DNA from: Bacteroidota bacterium
GTDB taxonomy: Bacteria > Bacteroidota > Bacteroidia > Bacteroidales > JAAUTT01
Direction: 5' to 3'
DNA: 58,224 nt
Assembly: GCA_020048915.1 (NCBI GenBank)
Contig: JAIFLU010000213.1
Location: forward strand, 1 to 58,224
Position 1 is the stretch's first letter. Every line of letters starts with the position of its first letter. Of this stretch, positions 9,173 to 19,427 are shown piece after piece. A program made the position numbers and the translations under genes. The notes below the pieces were generated by a model. The model ran no database searches and was not told the DNA's origin. It saw only the letters and a list, made by a program, of their open reading frames with translations.

Positions 9173-12100
9173 ATGAAAAAAAACACAGAAACCTCTGGTG
9201 GGATTATTGTATCTACTACTAAACTAATTAAGATTATGAAATTAGCCACCTTTTTATTAATTGTTAATTTGCTGCAAATATCTGCAATTGGGTACTCTCA
9301 GAATGAGCGACTATCAGTGCAGCTAAAAGATGTTTCTATAAGGAATGTCATTTCCGAAATAGAGAAGAAGAGTACCTTTAAGTTTTTGTATCAGGATGAT
9401 TTTGCTGCGCTTAATGGACTTGTAAGCATTAGTGAAAATAATATCCAGATTTCAGACTTGCTAAATGTTATTTTTGAAAAAACATCAGCTGGATACAAAA
9501 TACTTGATAATAATCTTATAGTAATAGGTCCTAAGGATTATTTCAGTAACCAAGAAATCAAAGTTACAGGTACAGTGTCTGATGCTTCTACCGGCGACCC
9601 GCTTATTGGTGTGAACATAATTATTGAGGGTACCACTTTAGGAACAATTTCTGATGCTGAGGGCCGATTCTCTATTAGTGTTCCAAGTGCTGAATCAATT
9701 CTTGTTTTTTCATATCTCGGTTATCTAAGTGAAAAGGTATCGACAGCAAACACCTCCAATCTCGATATCAAGTTATCTCCAGATATCAAAAAGCTCGACG
9801 AAGTTGTTGTAATCGGTTATGGCTCTCGCCAGAAAAAAGATCTGACAGGTGCAGTGACCCAAATCAGTTCCGATGAAATTACACAACAAACAAACATGAC
9901 ACCCCAGCTTGCAATGCAAGGAAAAATGGCGGGTGTTTTGGTTACAAATCCCGGAAGCAACCCCAATGCACGACCTTCCATCAGAATCCGTGGTGTTACT
10001 ACGCTGGGATTCAACGAACCGTTATATGTTGTCGACGGAATTCCTCTGACAGAAGGTGGTGAGGCATCGAGCAACAGTCGCACGCAGGATCAGCGCGGAA
10101 ATGTTAACGTACTGAATATGATTAACCCGAACGACATTGAGTCTATTTCTGTACTTAAAGATGCATCGGCTACCGCCATTTATGGCGTGCGTGCCTCGAA
10201 TGGTGTTATCCTGATCACCACAAAGCGTGGTTCCGAAGGAAAGGCAAAAGTTAACTTCACTGCCAGTTACGGGATCCAGAATGTCAACAAAAAATACGAT
10301 GTTGCCAACATGGACGAATATGTAGCATGGACAAATGAAGCCTGGGCAAATAACGGATCGCTTTCGCCCAATGCCGACCACAAAAAATTCTTTACTTCTG
10401 ATAATCCCAACTACTTAGGCAACAGTCAGGATTACACCGAAGACTGGCGCAAAGCATCCCTTGTAAAAAATGCAACCATTCAGGATTACAACCTTGGCAT
10501 TTCAGGGGGCAATAAAATGAGCAACTATGCTTTAGGCGCAGGTTATGCAGCACAGGAAAATCCAATTTGGTACAGCAATTTTAACCGCTACTCCTTCTTC
10601 CTGAACTCCGATCATAAACTGAATAAGTTTTTTAAAGTGGGAGAGTCTTTCCGTTTTATTAATTCAAAAACAAAAGAGATTGGCGGAGCAGGGCAGAATA
10701 CAGTTTTTGGAGCTCCCTGGCAACCTTTATACGATCCGAACGGAATGGATGGTTATGCACTTCCGGGACGTACCATTGATGGTAAATTCCTTGCAAATGG
10801 TTATGGCGGGGGCACCAGAAGTGTTTTCCTTACAAACGAAGATTATAGCTACGACATTCGTAACCTGCTGCGCACCATGGGTTCTTTTTATGCAGAATTT
10901 TCTCCGTTTCAGGGTTTGAGATTTAAAGGAACTTTCAGTTTCGACTACTATACTAATACTGCTGAGAGAATGCAAACTGACGAAAGGGGATTATTCGAAG
11001 CAAACAGAGGATTAAGATACGTAAGTGGAACAACCTATAGAAGACGTGTTAATGAAAATATCAACCTTGTAAAGGAATTCTCTGCAGCATATACCAAAAG
11101 CTTTGGTAACCATAATATTGATGTTATTTTGAATGCCATGGATCAACAGGTACAGTGGAACAATTCACAGAACAGTATTGATAATGGTTCTTCTATCACA
11201 AGCTGGGATCAGAGACGCATCGATGAAGGCTGGACATCGACCGACAAGAATTTGCTTTATGAAAGGAACCCTTCGGGTTTACAGGGTTACATGGGACGCT
11301 TAAGTTATAACTTTAACCGTAAATATTATCTGGATGCAACTATTCGCAGAGACGGCACTTCCAAATTCGGCCCTGGCTACAAATGGGGGACATTCCCGTC
11401 TTTTGGTGCTGCATGGCGTATCTCTTCCGAAAAGTTCATGGAAAATGTTTCCTGGCTGAGTGACCTTAAAATCCGTGGAGGATGGGGCAAAACAGGTAAC
11501 CAGGAAACCAAAGATTATGCATTCTTATCAGTGGTTAACTACAATCCCAAATATGCATTGGGTGCCGGAACTTTGCCTGGCGATGGTATTATTAATGCTG
11601 CTGCTGCTTTAGGCGATTTCCCAATTTCCGATATGAGCTGGGAAACAGTAATATCGAGCAGTATTGGCTTCGATGCAGTTTTGCTTAACAATAAACTAAA
11701 CTTAACTGTCGAATATTATAGCAGAACAACTGATGGTATTCTTCAGACGATTGATATTCCAAGAGTGATTGGAGCTTTGAACAATCCGGTTGTAAACCTT
11801 GCAAAGGTCGACAATAAGGGTATGGAATTCCAGGTGGGTTATAACAACAACATCGGCGATTTTGCCTATAATGCTTCTTTTAACCTTACTACCGTTAAAA
11901 ACTCAGTTAAAAAAGTATACCTGAACAAACCTACAGGTGGCAACTATAACAGAATTGAAGTAGGTTACCCGATGAATTACCTTTATGGATATAAAACAGC
12001 CGGTATTTTCCAAACCGAAGATGAAGTTGCGGCATGGAAAGCTACTACCAGCGATCCTGGTAAAGATAGCCAGAAAAAGCCCGGAGATGTTATTTTTGTT

Positions 12101-12658
12101 GACGTGAATGGTGCTCCTACTGCCGACGATCCTGCCGGAACATATGTGCACGTGGGTGCTGATGGCAAAATCGACGGATTCGACCAGGTTTACCTGGGTA
12201 AAAGCATTCCCGGTTATTATTATGGTCTGAATCTTGGCGGCGAGTACAAGGGATTTGACTTTAACTTAACATTCAGGGGAATAGGTGATGTTCAGAAGAT
12301 TTATACCGATGGCAAACAAAGTATTAATCCTGGTGGATCAAATTTCCTTGCGGTTTACCGCGATAGGTGGACTACTACCAATCCTTCCAATAGTATTCCT
12401 AGAGCTATAAATGGAGATCCGTCAGGTAATAACCGAATTGCCGACCGACATGTGGAAGATGCCGGCTTTTTCCGGTTCCAGAACTTTCAAATAGGTTATA
12501 ATTTCAAAAGTTCCCTGCTGAATAAAATAGGGCTATCGAGTATGCGTTGCTATTTTTCAGGCTCTAACCTGTTTGTTGTAACTCCATACACGGATCTCGA
12601 TCCCGAGGACAATACCACTCCTATTGTATTTACTGTTGGTGCAAATGTTAATTTCTAA
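9173..12658 (+). CDS. susC-like: SusC/RagA-type TonB-dependent outer-membrane transporter with STN signalling domain
   Basis: TonB-dependent beta-barrel that imports oligosaccharides together with the adjacent SusD. A signal segment (KLATFLLIVNLLQISAIGYSQ) is followed by an STN domain (about residues 45-115; SVQLKDVSIRNVISEIEKKS) that signals to the FecR-like partner. Next are a CarboxypepD_reg-like domain (about 130-205; TGTVSDASTGDPLIGVNIIIEG), the SusC plug opening LDEVVVIGYGSRQKKDLTGA with PLYVVDGIPL and DASATAIYGVRASNGVILITTK, and a barrel ending in an aromatic residue (NVNF). I prefer ATG 9173 (MKKNTETSGG) because STN-type SusC proteins commonly begin this way; ATG 9146 would add nine residues. 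Intact and of usual length. susD follows after 11 bp. Confidence 0.97.
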   Translation: MKKNTETSGGIIVSTTKLIKIMKLATFLLIVNLLQISAIGYSQNERLSVQLKDVSIRNVISEIEKKSTFKFLYQDDFAALNGLVSISENNIQISDLLNVIFEKTSAGYKILDNNLIVIGPKDYFSNQEIKVTGTVSDASTGDPLIGVNIIIEGTTLGTISDAEGRFSISVPSAESILVFSYLGYLSEKVSTANTSNLDIKLSPDIKKLDEVVVIGYGSRQKKDLTGAVTQISSDEITQQTNMTPQLAMQGKMAGVLVTNPGSNPNARPSIRIRGVTTLGFNEPLYVVDGIPLTEGGEASSNSRTQDQRGNVNVLNMINPNDIESISVLKDASATAIYGVRASNGVILITTKRGSEGKAKVNFTASYGIQNVNKKYDVANMDEYVAWTNEAWANNGSLSPNADHKKFFTSDNPNYLGNSQDYTEDWRKASLVKNATIQDYNLGISGGNKMSNYALGAGYAAQENPIWYSNFNRYSFFLNSDHKLNKFFKVGESFRFINSKTKEIGGAGQNTVFGAPWQPLYDPNGMDGYALPGRTIDGKFLANGYGGGTRSVFLTNEDYSYDIRNLLRTMGSFYAEFSPFQGLRFKGTFSFDYYTNTAERMQTDERGLFEANRGLRYVSGTTYRRRVNENINLVKEFSAAYTKSFGNHNIDVILNAMDQQVQWNNSQNSIDNGSSITSWDQRRIDEGWTSTDKNLLYERNPSGLQGYMGRLSYNFNRKYYLDATIRRDGTSKFGPGYKWGTFPSFGAAWRISSEKFMENVSWLSDLKIRGGWGKTGNQETKDYAFLSVVNYNPKYALGAGTLPGDGIINAAAALGDFPISDMSWETVISSSIGFDAVLLNNKLNLTVEYYSRTTDGILQTIDIPRVIGALNNPVVNLAKVDNKGMEFQVGYNNNIGDFAYNASFNLTTVKNSVKKVYLNKPTGGNYNRIEVGYPMNYLYGYKTAGIFQTEDEVAAWKATTSDPGKDSQKKPGDVIFVDVNGAPTADDPAGTYVHVGADGKIDGFDQVYLGKSIPGYYYGLNLGGEYKGFDFNLTFRGIGDVQKIYTDGKQSINPGGSNFLAVYRDRWTTTNPSNSIPRAINGDPSGNNRIADRHVEDAGFFRFQNFQIGYNFKSSLLNKIGLSSMRCYFSGSNLFVVTPYTDLDPEDNTTPIVFTVGANVNF

Positions 12659-12669
12659 TTTTCTGAACT

Positions 12670-14214
12670 ATGAAGAAACAATATATAATACTTAGTTTGA
12701 TTCTATTGGCCATGATATCGTTCTTTTCGTGCGATGAATCAACCATAGAACTGGATCCTATCGGAGATACCGATGTTACATTTTTTCAGAACGAAAAGCA
12801 AATGACCCAGGCTGTGATGGGCATGTACCAGAAAGTTGCATTCTTTTATAATTTCCGAAATAACCAGAATACCTATCTTCAGGCAATCTGGATGTTACCT
12901 GGCGATGATTTAACTACTGAAGGCGACCACGCTTATGAAAAATTTGTTTCACTCAATGGCAGTAATGGCCCACTGTCCGATTTTTACAATTACTCTTACC
13001 AGATGATAGCCAGGGCAAATGTTGTGCTTCATAAAATTGAGGAAAACGGAGCTTTTGCCTATAAGGTAGATCCTCTGCTCAAAAATCATCACAAAGGAGA
13101 AGCTTATTTCTTCAGAGGGTGGATGAATTTTATTCTCTGGAATACTTACGGAACAGCTCCTATTGTAAATAAATGGATAACAAATATTGAAGACGCTTAT
13201 CCTGGTAATTCAAAAGATACCGAATTGCTTGACCAGGCTTTGGCCGATCTTGACTCTGCCGCCCGGTTGCTGCCTGCCACCTGGAATGCGGCAAACAAGG
13301 GAAGGGTTACTCAAAATTCGGCCCATGCCTTACGTGGAAAAGTATTTGTTTTCAGAGGTACTGTAAACAAAACACAAAGCGACTTTACATCGGCTATTAC
13401 TGAGTTCAACGCAATTTCCGGAGCTTCACTCATGCCAAATTATGGGGATAACTTCAATTATACCAAGGAATATAATGCCGAGTCGTTCATGGAATATTCG
13501 GCAAATGAAGCTGCCGGAGGAACAAATAACAATGCCGCCCTTAACAACGACCAATTTGCTGTGGTTGGTGACATCTCGGCATGGTATGGGTGTTTTACCC
13601 AAAAGCCTACATGGATTGGTACTGCTGTAGTTTCGGCTACTCAGTCGCTCATCGACTCCTACGAAACTGGCGACCCGCGCATGATCTATACTTTTGTTGC
13701 CAACCCAACCGGTGCAATGCAAAAAAATATAGTTAAATATATTCGCGACGGTATGGTTACCAACAATAAAGCAAGCTCGGATCAGTCGAAAAACAACCCC
13801 CGGATGCTTCGATATGCTGATGTATTGTTGCTCAAAGCCGAAGCAATTGTGCGTTCGGGCGGCAGTTTAAGCGAAGCAATCGGTTTGGTAAACCAAATCA
13901 GAACCCGCGCAAGGAAATCGACCCTTACAGGGGTGGAAGCTGCTGTTCCGGCAAACCTTAATACTGCTGAAACCGATGCTGCCGTGGTACTCGATTGGGT
14001 TTATCAGGAACGCCGCCGCGAACTGGCCTGTGAAGACGGGCATCGCTGGTACGATCTGCGCCGCCGTCACATAGCCGGCGAAATTGATCTCAAAACCTGG
14101 AACTTCAACTCAAAGAAAACGGATCTGGTGTTTAAAGATTATAACGTGAATTTCCCCCTTCCTGAGCTGGAAGTAATTGATAATCCTAACCTGGACCAAA
14201 ATACAGGTTATTAA
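12670..14214 (+). CDS. susD-like: SusD/RagB-family surface glycan-binding lipoprotein
   Basis: The lid partner of SusC that captures glycan at the cell surface. It has a lipoprotein signal with the lipid-acceptor cysteine at residue 21 (ISFFSCDES). An N-terminal SusD-like part (MTQAVMGMYQKV) and TPR-like helices including HHKGEAYFFRGWMNFIL follow. The C-terminal RagB/SusD hallmark VYQERRRELACEDGHRWYDLRRR is at about residues 445-467. At 514 residues it is of normal size. It lies 11 bp after susC and is followed by a strong hairpin, so the pair forms one transcription unit. It is the only SusD in the window, and no SusE/F-like surface protein was found. Confidence 0.96.
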   Translation: MKKQYIILSLILLAMISFFSCDESTIELDPIGDTDVTFFQNEKQMTQAVMGMYQKVAFFYNFRNNQNTYLQAIWMLPGDDLTTEGDHAYEKFVSLNGSNGPLSDFYNYSYQMIARANVVLHKIEENGAFAYKVDPLLKNHHKGEAYFFRGWMNFILWNTYGTAPIVNKWITNIEDAYPGNSKDTELLDQALADLDSAARLLPATWNAANKGRVTQNSAHALRGKVFVFRGTVNKTQSDFTSAITEFNAISGASLMPNYGDNFNYTKEYNAESFMEYSANEAAGGTNNNAALNNDQFAVVGDISAWYGCFTQKPTWIGTAVVSATQSLIDSYETGDPRMIYTFVANPTGAMQKNIVKYIRDGMVTNNKASSDQSKNNPRMLRYADVLLLKAEAIVRSGGSLSEAIGLVNQIRTRARKSTLTGVEAAVPANLNTAETDAAVVLDWVYQERRRELACEDGHRWYDLRRRHIAGEIDLKTWNFNSKKTDLVFKDYNVNFPLPELEVIDNPNLDQNTGY

Positions 14215-14225
14215 AAGCTTAGCAT

Positions 14226-14287
14226 AGGCTGTCTCAAAAGCTTGAATGGACCAAAATTTGCCTTGTCCGATGCTTTTGTGACAGCCT
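14226..14287 (+). terminator. Long-stem hairpin after susD
   Basis: AGGCTGTCTCAAAAGC (14226-14241) pairs with GCTTTTGTGACAGCCT (14272-14287) with one mismatch in 16 positions, followed by a T-rich tract (TTACTTTTTTCG). It is a plausible terminator or partial attenuator that would keep susCD expression above the enzyme operon. The arm sequence also resembles the ends of some Bacteroidota insertion sequences, so a tiny non-coding element remnant is an alternative. The rest of the 210-bp gap shows no gene. Confidence 0.6.
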
Positions 14288-14424
14288 TACTTTTTTCGAA
14301 AACTACTTGAAAACATTCTCTTCGCGAACAGGTATCCGTCTGAATTAGTCTTTTTCTTCTCCTGCTAAAACGAATCCGGGATGTTTCTTGTCCAATAGTT
14401 ATATTCTAAAAAAACTAGCCGTTA

Positions 14425-16107
14425 ATGAAAAAACTTTCTCTGACCTTTTTAGGGACATGTTCCTTATTCGGAATAAATAGCATGCAGGGCCAAAGCAATT
14501 TATCGAAGATAAAAAGGCCTAATATTCTCTGGATTTCGTGTGAAGATATAAGCCCTCGTTTGGGTTGCTATGGCGATAAAGTTGCCCATACTCCCAATAT
14601 CGACAAACTTGCCAGCCAAGGTGCCTTGTTTACCAATGTTTTTTCAACTGCTGCCGTAAGTGCCCCATGCCGTTCCGGAATTATTACCGGGATGTACCAG
14701 ACAAGCATCGGGACACAGCACATGCGCACCTCTCATATAGGGCGAACCGATGAGTTACCCACTCCCTATGCTTCCGTTCCACCGCATTATGTGAAAGCAT
14801 TTCCCGAATATCTGAGGGCTCACGGCTATTTTTGCACGAACAATGCCAAAACCGATTACCAGTTTTCGGGTCCTGGAGATACTCCAATTTCAATTTGGGA
14901 CGAATGCAGCAAAACGGCAGATTATAAGAACCGTTCCAATCCCAATCAACCATTTTTTGCCATATTTAATTATACCCACACGCACGAAAGCCAATCGTGG
15001 AAAGAACCCTTCCGAACCGATCCGGCTAAAGTGATAGTCCCACCTTATTATCCGGATACCGAACCGGTACGAAGAAGTATTGCCCGGCACTACGATAATA
15101 ATTCAACAGTCGATTCGCTTGTGGGAATTCACCTGAAAAGGCTTGAAGAGGAAGGTTTGGCCGAAAATACCATTGTTTTTTTCTGGGGCGACCATGGCGA
15201 TGGGCTTCCACGCGGCAAAAGATGGGTTTACGATTCTGGAACAAAAATTCCTCTTGTAGTTCGCTGGCCTGGGAATATCAAGCCCGGAACCGTAATCGAC
15301 GATCTCATTTCAACCATCGATTTAGGACCTACCGTTTTAGCCATGGCAGGTGTTCATAAACCTTACCACATGCAGGGGAAAGTTTTTCTGGGCAACTGGA
15401 AGGAACAATCCCGCGATTACACCGTTTCCGCGCGCGACCGTTTCGACGAAGATTACGATATGGTGCGCACAATCCGCGATAAACGGTTTAGGTATGTACG
15501 AAATTATTACCCCAACCTTCCAAAAATTATATGGGTTCCTTTTCGGAACCAGTCGCCCGTTATGAAAGAACTTCTCCGCCTGAAAGCTGAGGATAAACTT
15601 ACCCCCGACCAGGCTATCTGGTTCGAAAATACACGGGAACCCGAAGAGCTGTTCGATTGCATTGCCGATCCCTTTCAACTGAAAAACCTGGCATACGATC
15701 CTGCCTTAAGCAAAGAACTGGAAAGGATGCGTACTGCCCTCGACAACTGGCGGAAAGAAACCTCCGACATGGGCGATATCTCGGAAGAAGATATGGTTGC
15801 TAAGATGTATCCCGGGGGAAAACGTCCCAAAACAAGCATCCCTCATTTTGTACCAAATACCGAAAACAACAGAAACTTACAGATATCCAAAGGCGATACA
15901 TTGAAAGGCCCTGCTTTGATCAGCATCTATTGCGCTACGCAAGGAGCTTCCGTGGTTTATACTTTCGATGAAGGCCCTAATCCTCACTGGCTTCTCTACA
16001 ATGGCCCGATAAGACTTAAACCAGGTAAAACAACAATCCGCTCACAGGCAGTCCGTTATGGATACGTTCAAAGCGAAGAACAGAAGGCTTCGTTTGTTGT
16101 AAATTAA
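14425..16107 (+). CDS. Secreted sulfatase (S1 family), Ser-type activation motif SAPCR
   Basis: Type I sulfatase hydrolysing sulfate esters (or N-sulfates) on glycans. After a signal peptide the fold starts RPNILWISCEDISPRLGCYGD, supplying calcium ligands. The maturation motif is S79-A80-P81-C82-R83, so the residue to become formylglycine is a serine, as handled by radical-SAM anaerobic sulfatase-maturating enzymes. The cysteine at the fourth motif position is less usual. FFWGDHGDGLPRGKRWVYDSGTKIPL carries further metal and substrate residues. The last ~80 residues form an extra domain like chitobiase/hexosaminidase C-terminal Ig-like modules (GASVVYTFDEGPN). First gene of the enzyme operon, 210 bp after susD. 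The exact S1 subfamily is not determined. Confidence 0.93.
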   Translation: MKKLSLTFLGTCSLFGINSMQGQSNLSKIKRPNILWISCEDISPRLGCYGDKVAHTPNIDKLASQGALFTNVFSTAAVSAPCRSGIITGMYQTSIGTQHMRTSHIGRTDELPTPYASVPPHYVKAFPEYLRAHGYFCTNNAKTDYQFSGPGDTPISIWDECSKTADYKNRSNPNQPFFAIFNYTHTHESQSWKEPFRTDPAKVIVPPYYPDTEPVRRSIARHYDNNSTVDSLVGIHLKRLEEEGLAENTIVFFWGDHGDGLPRGKRWVYDSGTKIPLVVRWPGNIKPGTVIDDLISTIDLGPTVLAMAGVHKPYHMQGKVFLGNWKEQSRDYTVSARDRFDEDYDMVRTIRDKRFRYVRNYYPNLPKIIWVPFRNQSPVMKELLRLKAEDKLTPDQAIWFENTREPEELFDCIADPFQLKNLAYDPALSKELERMRTALDNWRKETSDMGDISEEDMVAKMYPGGKRPKTSIPHFVPNTENNRNLQISKGDTLKGPALISIYCATQGASVVYTFDEGPNPHWLLYNGPIRLKPGKTTIRSQAVRYGYVQSEEQKASFVVN

Positions 16108-16120
16108 AATACTCCTTTTC

Positions 16121-18589
16121 ATGTTAAAAAAGATATTAGGTTTTTTCTTCGTCTCTTTTTCTGTTTTTTTAATGGCAGCATTTGCTAACCCCAAAAAAGG
16201 TGATGTTGTTTTTTCGCAGAAAAGGGAGATAGCCTGGTTGCAGAATAAAAGCATCAGCATAAGTTTCAACTTAAAAACCGGCACATACGATATTTGGGAC
16301 AAAATTGAGAACAACAAAGTTGTAAACCTGGCAACCTATAAAGTTGAGCAATTCACGTCGGCAGATACCTATGAACGTAAGGTCACTGTTGAAGATATTT
16401 CGGATGAATTAGGCCGCGGGCGCAAAATGACCATACTGTGCGAATTTAAAGATAAACCCTCGCTTATTCTTGGGTTTACCCTCTACGATAACGAAAACTT
16501 TGCAAATATTAGCTGGGGCTTTTTCAACAAAACCACCGAAGATATCCATATCAAAAAAGCACAGGTATTATCAGGAACAGGTTTCGAAAATTCCGTTTTC
16601 ACAGATTACTTGGTTCTCGATGGTGAAAGTAACGATTACCAGACCAAAGTATCGCAGTCCGACTCATTGCAGAGCAAAAATAACCTGCTGGCAACCTGGG
16701 GGAAGAAAGGCGAACCCAAGAAATCGGTGATTATTGGTGGGTTAACATACCACGAATTCGAAAAATTTGCCCGGGTTATAAAAACACCGTCGGGATTGCA
16801 GTTCGACCTTTGGGTGGACGATCCAGTTGGAAAACTTGTTGATAAAGGGAGTGAATATATATCGGAGGACAAATTCTACCTCGACTTTACTACCAAAGGA
16901 CGTTTCGAAATATTGGAAAATTATGGTAAAATACTTGCGAGGGCCAATAAAGTCGATATCTCGGGAGTCGACTTTCCCATTCTTAATTTCTGGTATGCTT
17001 ACACCAAAAATTTTGGGGCCGATGAGTTTAAAAATACTTCGGTTGGAACTGTCGAAATGCTGAAAAAAGCAAACGAAACCGGATTTAACAAATATTCCGG
17101 GATTGGTATCCGCCTCGAACCCGATGACTATTCCGAGCCCAACAACCAACAAGGTTGGTGGGACGATAAACACTGGCAGATTTACGAAAATGGCCGGCTC
17201 GTTGCTCCGCTGGAAACAATGGAGAAGTGGGCAGCGGCTATTAAGAACGAAGGTGGCGAACCGCTGATTTATTTTCAGACTGCCCGCCGTTCGGAAGATT
17301 ATGCCATAGCCAATCCTGGGCACATGCTGTTTAACGAAACACATAAAAAGCGCTCCAAAGGGATGGGCGGCTGGTGGAAGGAGGGTAACCAGTACTGGGG
17401 ATACGATTTTACCGATCCGGGCTTTGTTGCTCATATGCGCGATGTATACAGCTATCTGAAAAAAGCGGGAATTAAAGGTATAAAGTACGATTATCCGCTT
17501 ACCGGATGGGCATACGACGGCGGATTTGAAGACAGACATGCAACCGCAGCATTTGCTTACCGGAATATTTATAAGCTCGCCTACGAAGGGCTTGGAACTG
17601 GAAAAGATATTCACGAACGGATGGGGCCGTCGGACATTACTTTAGGTGTTATAACCACTCAGCGAACCGAAGGCGATAATGATATTGTAATTCCACCGAT
17701 GACTGCCAAAACCGGGTTACGCTGGTATAAAAACCGGGTGGTTTACCATTGCGATCAGGATGCACGCAATCCCTTCAGAGCTCACCCTACACCTGTAAGG
17801 TATGCCTGGCAGTCCATGTACACCATGACTTACATTACCAGCGGAAGAATGGAAATTGGCAAATATTTCCATAAAATGACCGATGAGATGCTTTACGACT
17901 TGTCGCGGGTGATCCCATTGCACCAGACACCCCAGTCGGCAAGACCCATTGATGCTTTCTCAGGAAAAAAATTTCCGGAGGTGTACGACTTTATGGTAAA
18001 TCCCGACTGGCACCTGCTTACTTTTTACAATACCAGTTGGACAGGCGATAAATGGCCCGAGAAATGGAACGACCGTATAAAAAAGTTTCCTGGCGAAATG
18101 ATCCCCGGAACAGTGTCCGTCGATCTTTCGGCTTCAACTGACGATGGAGGACTGGGGCTTAACCCGAATGAAACTTACTACATCTGGGATTTCTGGAATT
18201 ATAAGCTTGCCGGGAAACTGCAGGGCAATACGCAGCTTTCGCAGGATTTGCTTGCCGGTGAGGCCTATATGTTTGCAATTCATAAAGTTCAGAAGTATCC
18301 TCAGTTTATATCAACAAACCGTCATATCATGCAGGGCTACCTAGATTTAACTGTGAAACCATACTGGGAGGATCAAAAGCGTGTTCTTTCAGGTGAATCT
18401 GCCGTTCCTGGCAAGGAGGACTATAAAATTGTAATAGCAACCAATAAATACCGTCCAGCAAATTTCGGAGCTTCTTCCGGCAAGGTCGAATGGAAATGGC
18501 TGAACGAAACAGGGGGTATTCTTGAGCTTATTATACGCTGCGATAAAAATGAACAGGTAAAATGGTGGATTGATTTTAGTACCCGCTAA
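16121..18589 (+). CDS. Secreted clan GH-D-like glycoside hydrolase (GH36/GH27-type barrel)
   Basis: An 822-residue exported protein with signal peptide MLKKILGFFFVSFSVFLMAAFA. An N-terminal beta-sandwich-like part (to about 290) precedes a TIM barrel starting NFWYAYTKNFGAD. The barrel holds GIKGIKYDYPLTGWAY with D457 in a KYD context, where clan GH-D enzymes place the nucleophile, and RTEGDND (R515-D521), which resembles the general-acid segment. A C-terminal beta domain follows. Activity could be alpha-galactosidase-like, but the family assignment is tentative and the surroundings are too divergent to name the sugar. It lies 13 bp after the sulfatase and 12 bp before the lactonase-like gene, so they are co-transcribed. 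Confidence 0.7.
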   Translation: MLKKILGFFFVSFSVFLMAAFANPKKGDVVFSQKREIAWLQNKSISISFNLKTGTYDIWDKIENNKVVNLATYKVEQFTSADTYERKVTVEDISDELGRGRKMTILCEFKDKPSLILGFTLYDNENFANISWGFFNKTTEDIHIKKAQVLSGTGFENSVFTDYLVLDGESNDYQTKVSQSDSLQSKNNLLATWGKKGEPKKSVIIGGLTYHEFEKFARVIKTPSGLQFDLWVDDPVGKLVDKGSEYISEDKFYLDFTTKGRFEILENYGKILARANKVDISGVDFPILNFWYAYTKNFGADEFKNTSVGTVEMLKKANETGFNKYSGIGIRLEPDDYSEPNNQQGWWDDKHWQIYENGRLVAPLETMEKWAAAIKNEGGEPLIYFQTARRSEDYAIANPGHMLFNETHKKRSKGMGGWWKEGNQYWGYDFTDPGFVAHMRDVYSYLKKAGIKGIKYDYPLTGWAYDGGFEDRHATAAFAYRNIYKLAYEGLGTGKDIHERMGPSDITLGVITTQRTEGDNDIVIPPMTAKTGLRWYKNRVVYHCDQDARNPFRAHPTPVRYAWQSMYTMTYITSGRMEIGKYFHKMTDEMLYDLSRVIPLHQTPQSARPIDAFSGKKFPEVYDFMVNPDWHLLTFYNTSWTGDKWPEKWNDRIKKFPGEMIPGTVSVDLSASTDDGGLGLNPNETYYIWDFWNYKLAGKLQGNTQLSQDLLAGEAYMFAIHKVQKYPQFISTNRHIMQGYLDLTVKPYWEDQKRVLSGESAVPGKEDYKIVIATNKYRPANFGASSGKVEWKWLNETGGILELIIRCDKNEQVKWWIDFSTR

Positions 18590-18601
18590 TATATAAAGAA
18601 G

Positions 18602-19426
18602 ATGAGAACACTACTGACTTTGTTTATGATCCTGCTGATTCAGTTAAATGCAGTATCGCAGCCTGTTCCTATTGTCAGGGGACTTCAATTTACCGAGGGT
18701 CCGGCCATTGACAAGCAGGGAAACTTATATTTTTCCGACGTAAAAGCGCAACAAATTTATGTTTATACCAGGAATAAGGGTCATCATTTGTTTCTGGACA
18801 ATACCGGTGGAGCCAATGGGTTGTACTTCGATAAGCAGGGAAATCTGATTGCTTGTGCAGGTAAGGCTCGTAAACTGGTTCTTATAACACCTTCGCGTGA
18901 AATCAAAACCCTGGTCGATTCGTATGGAGGTAAAAAGTTAAACAGTCCCAACGATCTGTGGATTGATCCAAAAGGCGGTATCTATTTTACCGACCCCCGG
19001 TATGGCAACGCCAATGACCTGGAACAGGACGGTATGCATGTGTATTTTTTTATACCCCGCGATAGCAACCTTATCCGTGTTACCAAAGATCTGGTAAGGC
19101 CTAACGGAATTGTTGGCTCTCCCGACGGAAAACTGCTTTATGTTGTGGATCAGGGGGCGCAAAAAACTTACCGCTATCAAATTCTCCCCGATAGAAGTTT
19201 AACAGGCAAAGTTTTGTTTGCCAATGTTGGTACCGATGGAATGACAATTGATTCCAAAGGCAACATTTATATTACCCACCAAAAAACTGTACAGTGCTTT
19301 GCTCCTGATCAAAAACTCCTGAACACCATCACATTCGATGCTATGACAACCAATGTGGTATTTTATAAAAAGCAGCTGTTTGTTACTACACAGGCAGGCG
19401 AAGTCTTTCAAATAAATCTGAATTAA
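18602..19426 (+). CDS. SMP-30/gluconolactonase-like beta-propeller, exported
   Basis: A 274-residue protein with a Sec signal (MRTLLTLFMILLIQLNAVSQ) and the SMP-30/gluconolactonase/LRE pattern: FTEGPAIDKQGNLYFSDVKAQQIY, GGANGLYFDKQGNLIACAG, LNSPNDLWIDPKGGIYFTDPRYG, RPNGIVGSPDGKLLYVVDQG and GTDGMTIDSKGNIYITHQ. Family members hydrolyse sugar lactones using a divalent metal held by Glu, Asn and Asp residues of these repeats. In this operon it would open a lactone produced by extracytoplasmic sugar oxidation, which fits the reductase-like genes directly downstream (next ATG two bases after its stop). Role in the pathway is inference. Confidence 0.88.
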   Translation: MRTLLTLFMILLIQLNAVSQPVPIVRGLQFTEGPAIDKQGNLYFSDVKAQQIYVYTRNKGHHLFLDNTGGANGLYFDKQGNLIACAGKARKLVLITPSREIKTLVDSYGGKKLNSPNDLWIDPKGGIYFTDPRYGNANDLEQDGMHVYFFIPRDSNLIRVTKDLVRPNGIVGSPDGKLLYVVDQGAQKTYRYQILPDRSLTGKVLFANVGTDGMTIDSKGNIYITHQKTVQCFAPDQKLLNTITFDAMTTNVVFYKKQLFVTTQAGEVFQINLN

Positions 19427-19427
19427 C

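Noticed and set aside
16742..17614. 290-codon minus-strand open frame
   Set aside because: It lies wholly inside the clan GH-D-like gene, encodes low-complexity shadow sequence and has no signal or domain.
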